Shown in pieces: positions 24,285-33,377 of a stretch of 64,000 bases of DNA. The notes below the pieces were generated by a model that did no database searches, was not told the DNA's origin, and saw nothing but the letters and a program-made list of their open reading frames with translations. Source of the stretch: Ampullaceana balthica (Eukaryota > Mollusca > Gastropoda > Lymnaeidae); contig CALYLW010000289.1 of assembly GCA_944989445.1 (NCBI GenBank), positions 73,984 to 137,983 on the forward strand, read 5' to 3'. How positions within the stretch are numbered: the stretch's first letter is position 1; each line of letters begins with the position of its first letter. The position numbers were made by a program, and so were the translations under genes.

Positions 24285-24823
24285 TAAAGCTTTCACTATA
24301 AAGTGTAACTGGCCTCCCTGTGTCAACTTTGTTAACTATGAAAAAATCTTCGACAGTGTGGACAGGCAAACCCTGTGAAGATTGTTAAGATACTATGGGG
24401 TGCCGCAGAAGATCACGGATATAATCAGCAACACCTATCAAAGGATGACCTGCCGAGTTATTCATGGCCAGCAGATGACAGATGCTTTCCATGTAAAGAC
24501 TGGTGTGAGACAAGGATGCTTGCTGTCACCCTTTCTGTTCTTGTTGGCCTTTGACTGGGTGATGAAAACATTCAAACAGCAAAAAAAGAAATGGCATCCA
24601 ATGGACCTTGTGGGATCAACTTGACGACCTTGACTTTGCTGATGACCTTGCCCTTCTTGCACATACCCAACAACAGATGCAGGAGAAAACAAACATTGTT
24701 TCAGCCACTTCGGCTAGCATGGGTCTTAATATACAAAAAGGGAAGAGTAAAAACTCAAGAATATTTGGGTGTCCAGAAACCTAAGCAGCAATTTAAAAAT
24801 AAGGATCTTAAAAGCCACGGTGA
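24285..24823 (+). pseudogene. Broken non-LTR (LINE) reverse transcriptase fragment
   Basis: Translated pieces match the middle of a LINE reverse transcriptase. Motif VNFVNYEKIFDSVDR lies at 24319-24366, followed by a TRVRQGC-type block (here TGVRQGCLLSPFLFLLAFDW, about 24501-24560) and the catalytic FADD motif at 24635-24646. It is dead: an in-frame TGA at 24376-24378 replaces the usual Trp, a frame shift occurs at the A7 run 24581-24587 before FADD, and a stop follows soon after. The N-terminal endonuclease and the C-terminal part are missing. It sits between copies of the 41-bp minisatellite. The clade is not certain; an RTE- or Jockey-like group is possible. Confidence 0.85.
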
Positions 24824-24912
24824 AGCAATCGGTTGCTTATTGATGTCACTTTGGAGTACATCAAGCTATTTGTGATTTATTGATGCTTCACAATGCCTCA
24901 CCTCCATGGCAG
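24824..24912. repeat. Decayed outlying unit of the 41-bp minisatellite
   Basis: gaagcaatcggttgcttatt, then gatgtcactttggagtac, matches the 41-bp unit with a few changes, and a weaker second copy follows (gatttattgatgcttcac). These copies lie on the far side of the reverse-transcriptase fragment. Confidence 0.7.
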
Positions 24913-25290
24913 GAACGTGACTACGTGACGTCCAGGCTGTCAAGGATGAGGCTACGTGACGTCGAGGTTGTCAAGGATGAGACTACGTGATGTCCAGGTT
25001 GTCATGGATGAGACTACGTGACTTCCAGGTTGTCAAGGATGAGACTACGTGACGTCCAGGTTGTCAAGGATGAGACTACGTGACGTCCAGGTTGTCAAGG
25101 ATGAGACTAAGTGACGTCTAGGTTGTCAAGGATGAGGCTACGTGACTTCCAGGTTGTCCAAGATGAGACTACGTGACGTCCAGGTTGTCATGGATGAGAC
25201 TACGTGACTTCCAGGTTGTCAAGGATGAGACTACGTGACGTCCAGGTTGTCAAGGATGAGACTAAGTGACGTCTAGGTTGTCAAGGATGT
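24913..25290. repeat. 31-bp minisatellite carrying TACGTGACGTC
   Basis: Twelve copies of gactacgtgacgtccaggtt plus gtcaaggatga. About ten keep TACGTG and about eight keep TGACGT; variants read tgactt, tgatgt or aagtgacgtct. The runs of variants repeat, showing duplication of blocks. TACGTG contains the hypoxia-element core RCGTG, and TGACGTC is close to a CRE, so each unit looks like an overlapping factor site. Function is unproven. Confidence 0.94.
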
Positions 25291-26009
25291 GACAATAAGG
25301 TCATTGGTGTATTTGTGTTGACGTCAAAGTTTAATTTGGAAATGAAAATTAAAGATTTATGCACCTTTATAGCTGTATCATATTTCGATCGAACTATCAC
25401 TCGAACTTCTGGGGCGCTCAGTGCAATTTTAAATATGAAGATATCCAATGATTATCTTCAGAAACAATCAGAAATGAACAGTCCAGCTTAACCATAACAA
25501 ACTCTTTCGTTTCACATCAATAATTTAGCCTCGAAAGACGCACGGAGTATGATACACGAGGCAATGAATTATACACACAAATACAGATACACGAGGCAAT
25601 GAATTATACACACAAATACAGATACACGAGGCAATGAATTATACACACAAATACAGATACACGCACACAAACATACATGAACACATAGCCGACAGACCTC
25701 GTTGTTTAATCCCCAGAGATTTAACTTAATGAAGATGTTTTGAACGCATCAATTATTCATGACATCCGTGCCTTCTCAGGCAACTTGTCAACCGCCTGTC
25801 ATTAAAAATATGAAATATTTCCTCACTGGTTCTATCTATTGTACCATCATGTAATATATTATCGTACATTATCATATCATACATGGTCTTATGGTAAATC
25901 TTTGCATAATAGATTAATTTTTTTTATATATGTCTTTCAATATCTGATATTACCTTAAATAATAATATTATTCATATCAATATACATAATTCCCGTTTTA
26001 TGTATGTAT
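25291..26009. other. AT-rich DNA with a 3-copy 36-bp repeat
   Basis: TGACGTCA lies at 25319-25326. The repeat at 25551-25664 is listed separately. From 25830 onward there are loosely repeated tatcata/cttatcat words that reappear at 27181-27310, on the other side of the Helitrons. Confidence 0.35.
25551..25664. repeat. 36-bp tandem repeat, 3 copies
   Basis: gatacacgaggcaatgaatt plus atacacacaaatacag is present identically at 25551, 25587 and 25623. A partial fourth copy (gatacacg) follows. Confidence 0.95.
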
Positions 26010-26299
26010 ATATGGATGTAATTATAATGCTGTTAGGTGGCGCTGCGATCGATTTTGTTTTACTCTCTTGATGGGGTTTTTTCGGGCTTACCCATTAAAT
26101 TCCTTTTTGCCTTTATTATAAAAGTTTGAGCTTATATTTTAATACAAGGCGAGCATCGGAAGGCACGCAAAAAGGTGTGCAAAATAATTATAAATTAAAG
26201 GCGCGCTGTAAAACAAAAATAATATGACGTCATTGTTTTAGCTTATATTTTAATTTTTGAAAAGGGAACGATGTAAAAATAGGATTTGAGGATTTATAA
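26010..26299 (+). mobile_element. Older Helitron fragment beside a complete one
   Basis: Shares several blocks, in the same order, with the interior of the next element: tgctgttaggtggcgctgcg (compare about 26625-26645), aaaaggtgtgcaaa, gcgctgtaaaa, atgacgtcatt, and aaaagggaacgatgtaaaaa (compare about 26916-26936). No terminal TC or CTAG is visible, so this is a piece of a related copy into or beside which the second element inserted. Confidence 0.6.
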
Positions 26300-27180
26300 T
26301 CTTATATTATAAAAGGCAAGTTCTGTCCGTTCTGTCCGTCATCTATAGCGATTGGTCCCTCAAACACATATGACTCCTACAGCCAATCATATTGAACACG
26401 TTTACGCCATTTACGCAGACGTTCAAAACGAGTTTTTTTTTGGTGCAGTATTTCTTCCAAGACTTTATTTTGAGTTATGCGCGTTGGGATTTATAGTCAA
26501 AAGCTCTGTTTTTACGAGTTATGAAATACTTTGTGTACATTTCAGCAAGTTTAATTTTTCGTATTTAGCAAACAAGGATAAGTTACTTATGTTATTGATT
26601 ACCGTTGTCTGTATGGATGTAGTGCTGTTAGGTGGTGCTGCGATCGTACGATACAATGTGCTTTCATACATCTCATCATATATTATGTTATAACATATAA
26701 TCATACCTTTTCATAACTCATCTAATAAACAATATAATTTGCAATTGTCACGCAAGTCAGTAGTGTCTGTCAGTCAGTCCTGCCGCTACTAATTTTAGAA
26801 AGCAGGGAAAACCAAATTACTGCACCAAAGCATCAAAAGGTGTGCAAATTAAATATGCGCTGTAAAAAAATATTATATGACGTCATTGATTTAGTTCATA
26901 TAGTAATTTTGGAAAAGGGAACAATGTAAAAAGAGAATTAAATGGTGGTTAATTATAAAATAAAAAACAAAGGGGCGCCGTAGGCGCCCTGCAACCCTTA
27001 TTATAAAATACTTTGTGTACATTGCAGAAAGTTTAATATTTCGTATTTATCAAACAAGGACAAGTTAGTTGGGCTTTTGAAAAAGGTCGGCGCCGTAGGC
27101 GCCCTAAAAAAAGTACATTTTTTATAAAATAAATAGATTTCAGCTGAAAACTTCCGTCATTTTTGACGGGTGTACGCTAG
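26300..27180 (+). mobile_element. Non-autonomous Helitron with both ends
   Basis: Starts TCTTATATTATAAAAGGCAA after an A. Ends with ccgtcatttttgacgg (a perfect 6-bp stem) and gtgtacgCTAG before a T. This is the standard Helitron end structure with A-T insertion. The 881-bp interior has no Rep/helicase frame. It contains an internal direct repeat (aaatactttgtgtacatt at about 26524 and 27006) and two copies of the palindrome ggcgccgtaggcgcc (about 26974 and 27090). Confidence 0.78.
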
Positions 27181-28098
27181 TCATATTATAACTTACCATG
27201 CATAATCTTATCATGCATCATCTTATCAATCATTACATTAACATACATTTTCTAATCATGCAATATCTTATCATAAATTAGCTTATCATACATTGTGTTC
27301 ATGACAAAGTACTGTTAAATCAGTCTGAGCTCTTCACACAACCCAACTCCATTTACACACCTCTTCCTTCACTATTCCTCCACCTCCTCTTCCTCCTGCT
27401 ATCAATATCACCTCCCTCTGCCTCATACTTTCCTTCCACTCACCAATTGTTCCCTCACTACCTCACTAACCTCCTTACTATCTGACCAAACCTCACTACC
27501 CTATCAACCCCTTCACTAACCCCCAACCCCCTCTCTACCCTATCAACCCCTTCACTAACCCCCGTCCTTACTTACTCCACGGTTGTACCAAGAGACAATA
27601 TACTGACGAGCAAATAACGACGTTGTCAAGACATGCGACCAATGCCCGGACTGATACTTTGTGGATTCTATGAAAAGTCACCGGAAATTCCCGTTTTGAG
27701 GCCACACTTATTCGCGGTGCGCAAAATTTCGCTGCGGAAGTCCAGAATACTTGGTATGACACGTTCTCATGCTGTCTGTTTATGTGTAGACACGAGGCAT
27801 GCGCCAGCTTGGAGTACTGTATGTTAACATAGAGTTATGGGACGTGACTTTTCATGAACGAGATGAGAACAAGTGAGCTTAACTCCCTTGCAGAGATGAC
27901 AGCCAACGCCTACCCCTGGCGCCATTTCACGAGCAGTTTTGAGATCACTGGGATGTATGAGTAAATCTGATGTTATCGTATGGGATCTATGTAGACGTTT
28001 AAAATTATGTTGTCGTATGTGATCTATGTGTCACCATCATTTCATCGCATTGGATCTGTTTGTAAATATGATATTTTTTTGGAATTGAACGTCAATAC
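27181..28098. other. AT-rich degenerate repeats then unique DNA
   Basis: Bases 27181-27310 repeat cttatcat(g/a)cat loosely. Bases 27360-27580 are C/T-rich with degenerate cctcactaac words (pyrimidine strand). Bases 27600-27900 are GC-balanced, without a recognised exon. Confidence 0.3.
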
Positions 28099-28283
28099 CA
28101 ATGTTCCATTTAAAATGCGTGACTGCGCGGCCGCTCAGATATCTGACCTACGACGCGCAGCAGTTTAGAATTACCACGCAGCAAATTTTGTAAAATATTG
28201 CAAAAAAAAATGGATGCTGCGCAAGTTTGCACACGACCTTTTTCACTTTGCACATGGACCAACGAACTTTAGAGGGAACATTG
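28099..28283. mobile_element. hAT-type MITE with perfect 8-bp target duplication
   Basis: The ends are caatgttcc...ggaacattg in inverted orientation. The 185-bp element is flanked by GTCAATAC at 28091-28098 and again at 28284-28291. Eight-bp duplications are characteristic of hAT transposition. The interior has GC-rich palindromic stretches (gcgcggccgctcagatatc, gctgcgcaagtttgcacacg) and no coding. A truncated relative lies at 57352-57516. Confidence 0.87.
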
Positions 28284-28470
28284 GTCAATACTCTTCTTTA
28301 ATGCGCGGAAGTATGAAGGCGCGGAAGTATGAAGATAACCGATGTGTGTGAAATAAACCAAAGACTTGTTGCAAGTAGAGCTAATGAAAAGACCAGCTAT
28401 CATCAACAATAAAACAACAGTGTGTACTGCTGGTTACACATGAAGTGCTGCTGACTGGTATCATAAGAGT

Positions 28471-29303
28471 CCTGCAATTTTCACAGAAAGTCCAACTAGT
28501 ATCACAGAAATTCCTGCGAGTATTTAAGAAAGTCCTAATAATATTATAGAAAGTTATAATATGCTAGTATCACAGAAGGTCCTGCTAGTATCACAGAAGG
28601 TCCTGCTAGTATCACATAAGGTCCTGCTAGTATCACAGAAGGTCCTGCTAGTATCACAGAAAGTCCTGCTAGTATCACAGAAAGTCCTGCTAGTATCATC
28701 GACGGTCCTGCTAGTATCAGAGAAGGTCCTGCTAGCATCACAGAAGGTCCTGCTAGTATCACAGAAGGTCCTGCTAGTATCAAAGACGGTCCTGCTAGTA
28801 TCACAGAAGGTCCTGCTAGGATAAAAGACGTTCTTTCTAGTATCACAGAAGGTCCTGCTAGTATCAAAGACGGTCCTGCTAGTATCAGAGAAGGTCCTGC
28901 TAGCATCACAGAAGGTCCTGCTAGTATCACAGAAGGTCCTGCTAGTATCAAAGACGGTCCTGCTAGTATCACAGAAGGTCCTGTTAGGATAAAAAACGTT
29001 CTTGCTAGTATCACAGAAGGTCCTGCTAGTATCAAAGACGGTCCTGCTAGTATCACAGAAGGTGGTTTTAGTATCACAGAAGGTTCTGCTAGAATCAAAG
29101 ACGGCCCTGCTAGTATCACAGAAGGTCCTGCTAGTATCACAGAAGGTCCTGCTAGTATCAAAGACGGTCCTGCTAGTATCATAGAAGGTCCTGCTAGTAT
29201 CAAAGACGGCCCTGCTAGTATCACAGAAGGTCCTGCTAGTATCACAGAAGGTCCTGCTAGTATCAAAGACGGCCCTGCTAGTATCACAGAAGGTCCTGCT
29301 AGT
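28471..29303. repeat. 21-bp minisatellite, about 38 copies
   Basis: The unit is agtatcacagaaggtcctgc plus t. Variants caaagacgg, cagagaagg and aggataaaagacgttcttt recur in the same order, giving a longer period of several units. The leftmost 90 bp are decayed. Because 21 is a multiple of 3, both strands stay open for about 250 codons (7-residue repeats). I do not consider these genes. Confidence 0.96.
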
Positions 29304-30751
29304 ACTGCCACCTATGATACAAAAGGTCAATCAAAGGCTATTTAACGTAAAACACATCTAGCGTAAATTAATTACTAAGAAATATAAATCCCTCATTACG
29401 TATCTGCTATCAACACGAGCCACTACATCGTCACATCACCAACTGCCGACTTGTCAACCAGTGCTGCAGTCCCCACGTCCCCCTTCACGTCGATCAAGAT
29501 CAGATTACGACAACATTTATTACACATCAGGCGGTCATTGTTCAAGTTCAAGTACCAGCTTACAGGCACGTGCCGGGAGGTTATGAAAGAGAAGTGACAA
29601 TGTGATGTACCCTACTCTCCAAAACAAAATGCGGGCTGTACAAAGCACAGAAAGATCGCCATTGTCTTCTGGTAACGATGTTCACCTGCTCTGTGACACA
29701 AAAACCCAGTGCACCGAACACATGTTGACACTGCATAAAATCGCCCCCGAGTAATGACCCTTAATACAACGGTAACAATTACAGTTAGCGCCATATGTCC
29801 ACATCGTGGATAGTAATATTTAGGTTTTTAAAATATTTTTTAAAACACATTTTCAGTAGCCCTCAACTATATGATGTATTATTATTATAAGTATTTTTAA
29901 AAAAGAAAATTGTAATTCCATGCGTTACAGCTGGCCAGACGCGTTGTCGAGAGCCCTTTAAAAAAATTAAATAATTATAAATATTTATTTTTCCTTTTGG
30001 GTAAAAAAACCCTGCGGCTCTTAAACTAACTAGTTCATTTTTATTAAAGAAATATTTATGCAATTTATTTATTTATATAATTCAGTAAAAAAAACAACAA
30101 CAAGAAATAAAAACTCGAATGAGTATTTAAACACAATTTCCAACAAGGAATTTCTGATTTTCTATGAAAGGAAATCATTCTAGATTACATTAATAGTCGA
30201 TTCAAATAAGTCATTCTGAAACTATATAACCACTATATGACGTCATATCCCCTCACGCTACATCACACCAAGAATGTGTCAATATAATGCGCACCACGCA
30301 ACAATCTAACATAAGCGGGAAAACCAATTAACTATCATTCTAGATTACATTAAAAGTCATTTCAAATCAATAATTTTGAAACTTAACAAAACAATTGCTT
30401 AAAAAATTGCTTCTAAAATTAAGGGAGTAGAACTAAATGGATTTTTAGAAAAATTCCTTCTCCAACATTGTTCTAAATATTATTAGCTATTGTTTTACGT
30501 TGTTCAACCCGATAAATGTTATGGTTGGCGAGAATTTGACAAAATACTGATATTTTTCGGGTTTTTTGGATTTTCCAGGAAATCCAGTAAACCTTTTCGG
30601 AATTTTTTTGGCCGTTGCACATCATTGGGACCTCCTTAGCATATTTGCAAAAAACCCGCACCCTCTATCTAGTATGGTTGAGGAGGAGTTGCATTGTGAA
30701 GCTTGACAGACATTTCGAATCTATAAACGCAATTTTTCCAAGGGAAATAGC
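29304..30751. other. Unique AT-rich DNA with a 160-bp spaced duplication
   Basis: The block atcattctagattacattaa and its continuation to about 60 bp occur at about 30174 and again at about 30334, with ataatgcgcacc (a Helitron-family word) between. TGACGTCA lies at 30238-30245. The rest is AT-rich with no gene recognised; 29400-29770 is GC-balanced. Confidence 0.4.
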
Positions 30752-31200
30752 GTTAAAAACCAGTAAAACACAAAGTTTTTGCCTATAAATCCTCTATATA
30801 CGAGACATAACTAGCAGAATGTTCATTGTAATACGCAGCGCACGATGAAAAAATATCTAACATTTTAGTTTTTTCTTGTAAAACATGTTTAATATAATGC
30901 GCACCGATCGGGAATATATTTTTTTAAAAAGTATCTTCAATATAATACGCACCGCGACACTCCAGCACAAACATTAACATGTTATATAGAGATAAATAGA
31001 AATAATCTTAAAATTCATTAATTTATTTTACAGTACAATTGATCGATCTGAAATTTTGATACATCTTTTTTATCATCAGCACGAGTCTGCCTGCAAAAAA
31101 AATTCAGCTCGTTAGCTTACGAGCAAGTGGGTTCAAAATCGATCCAAAGTTTTTTCGGCATTCAAGGCCTGAAGCAGACACCACGAGTTAATATAAAGGA
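30752..31200 (-). mobile_element. Helitron-like relic, 5-prime end intact
   Basis: On the minus strand it begins TCCTTTATATTAACTCGTGG at 31200, preceded by A, as in the element at 43450-43985. It shares cgatctgaaattttgatac, ataatgcgcaccgatcggga, aatataatacgcaccgcgac and tataaatcc blocks with that element along its length. The CTAG end is not found on the left, so the copy is 3-prime truncated or decayed. Confidence 0.6.
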
Positions 31201-32050
31201 TTTAAATACAAGTTACGCGAAAGAATAGTTAGCTTAAAACAATAAATTAACATTGAAGTCTTAGTAATGGACAAACTGATAGGTAAATGTTTTAGAAAAT
31301 GCCTTCGTCAGTAAAAAAAATAAAATAATGAAATACAACTATTTAAATTTAATTTACATTATAAATTATATATTACCTCTTTATCATGGAAAAAAATAAT
31401 TAACTAGATATAAAAATAGTGAAACGAGAAGTAGAAAGATTGCCGCAAGTACTGAACAAAAATACAGGATAGAAGAAGAGGAAGGAAGTATCAAAAGATT
31501 CGGTTTTGTTTATTTAACTGTGGGTTTTGGTGCTTTCTTCTACTTCTTTTAATAAATAAGTTAGAGCAATGTACACAACATTGATTCTCCTCCTATAAAC
31601 AAGTTCCCCTCTTAAGACTTTGAAGATCTTTTGGGGCAAGTGAAGCAGCGTTCAAGGAGACTCGAACCCGATTGCTAACCAAACGCACTGCCGATCGGCC
31701 CCCACGCCCCTTAAATTCCACCTTCTCAAGAGTCATTATTCTCTGTCTTGATTTTTTTTCTTTAAAAAAGTATATTTTAATTCATCTTCGTAAAACGTCA
31801 AAACCAAGGCAAAATATGGTGATTTTTTGGATGAGCACAAAACGACAAAAAAACAACAACAACCAAACAAACAAACAAACAAACAAACATGTCTAATGCT
31901 AGTTGTGATAAATGGCCAAAGTCGCACGGTAATGGTTTTCTTCGTATTAATTGAAGGTTAAGTTCTTTGTATGTCCATCTAACCATGCGAAAATAACATA
32001 GACATAGAACTCCCAGTCGGTCACCGGCCTGTGGATGGACTGTTTCAGCT
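31201..32050. other. AT-rich DNA with a tRNA-derived SINE head
   Basis: On the minus strand about 31715-31645, gggccgatcggcagtgcg (A-box region, like Ser/Leu tRNAs) is followed by gggttcgagtctcc, a near-perfect B box. I read this as a SINE head or tRNA pseudogene; the acceptor stem does not pair convincingly. The remainder is AT-rich, with (AAAC)n at about 31866-31888. Confidence 0.45.
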
Positions 32051-32571
32051 GGTCAACATCTGTAGGTCCAGCCTGATTAGGACACACTAATGGGCCACCA
32101 TATGTAGGTCAAGCCTGATTGGGACACACTAATGGGCCACCATCTGTAGATCCAGCCTGATTGGGACACACTAATGGGCCACCATCTGTAGGTCCAGCCT
32201 GATTGGGACACACTAATGGGCCACCATCTGTAGGTCCAGCCTGATTGGGACACACTAATGGGCCACCATATGTAGGTCGAGCCTGATTGGGACACACTAA
32301 TGGGCCACCACATGTAGGTCGAGCCTGATTGGGACACAGTAATGGGCCACCATCTGTAGGTCCAGCCTGATTGGGACACACTAATGGGCCACCATATGTA
32401 GGTCGAGCCTGATTGGGACACACTAATGGGCCCCCCATCTGTAGGTCCAGCCTGATTGGGACACACTAATGGGCCAACATCTGTAGGTCCAGCCTGATTG
32501 GGACACACTAATGGCCCCCCATCTGTAGGTCCAGCCTGATTAGGACACACTAATGGGCTACCCAACATGGC
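32051..32571. repeat. 42-bp minisatellite, about 12 copies
   Basis: The unit is aggtccagcctgattgggac plus acactaatgggccaccatct plus gt. Subtypes carry aggtcgagcc with catatgt. A frame stays open on the minus strand for 170 codons with tandem 14-residue repeats, as expected for a 42-bp period. Confidence 0.96.
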
Positions 32572-33377
32572 TACCTTACTGCAACGCACCTAAATATTGG
32601 TGTATATATTCAACAACCAATGGGCTGCTCCATGTCTGATCGAAGGAATGTCTCCAATATGTTACAGTCTTTAAAGTCTTACGGTGATTTAAGAGTGTAG
32701 AAAGTGTGAACTTTTGTAAACCTGCCACCAATGTCTTGCGGTCAGCAAATTCGTCCTCCTACTACTACTATTACCAATGTCCTTCAGTGACAAATGTCCT
32801 TCAGTCATCATTGTCATACTGTCACAAATCTTCTACTGTAACCAATGGTCTAATATTCACTACTTCTATCATTGCACGAACGGCTGACACTAATCTCTAA
32901 TGTCACGTGTCATTTTGACTAATTTACAAATTTTAATAAGTAAAAGATGTCATTAAAATAACCAAACAAAAATAATAACCAAAGTCAGAAAAAAAAATCA
33001 ATAACCATATCAGTGTTGTATATAGGAAGCCAACAGATGAACAAACAGACCAATGATTAAAGCTAGAACATCACTAGAAATGACCACTCGGTGTTGTTAC
33101 TTTAAATGACGGACTCTTCTATTACTTCTATTTTACATTCAAATGTCTTCAGATTTTTCTCGAGAACACACAATTCATCTCATCACTTTGAAGGTTTCCC
33201 TAACAAACCAAAATTGTTGACTGATGAGTTTCTTCTTTTCCCCTTTGTAAGAATCGAATTCCGACCATAAATTAGTTCTAATCCAAATTATAGCGTCTGA
33301 CCTTTCTTGAAACTACTGTTGGGAAATAACAACAGCGGAGTAGACCAGGGTCTTTGAAGATGACAGCGTCGGGGTTG
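32572..33377. other. Unique AT-rich DNA
   Basis: Bases 32730-32860 contain loosely repeated (a)ccaatgtcctt/cagt words. Nothing else was recognised. Confidence 0.3.

Noticed and set aside
23372..24378. Plus-strand frames of 202-309 codons with WLIGRHFGVLQAIGG-like repeats
   Set aside because: All three frames of the 41-bp array are open and give the same repeat in rotated form.
24285..24823. Active retrotransposon
   Set aside because: A stop, a frame shift and missing endonuclease and C-terminal parts show that it is a dead fragment.
28544..29330. About 255-codon minus-strand frames in two overlapping phases
   Set aside because: Both come from the 21-bp array; two phases being open at once points to absence of stops, not coding.
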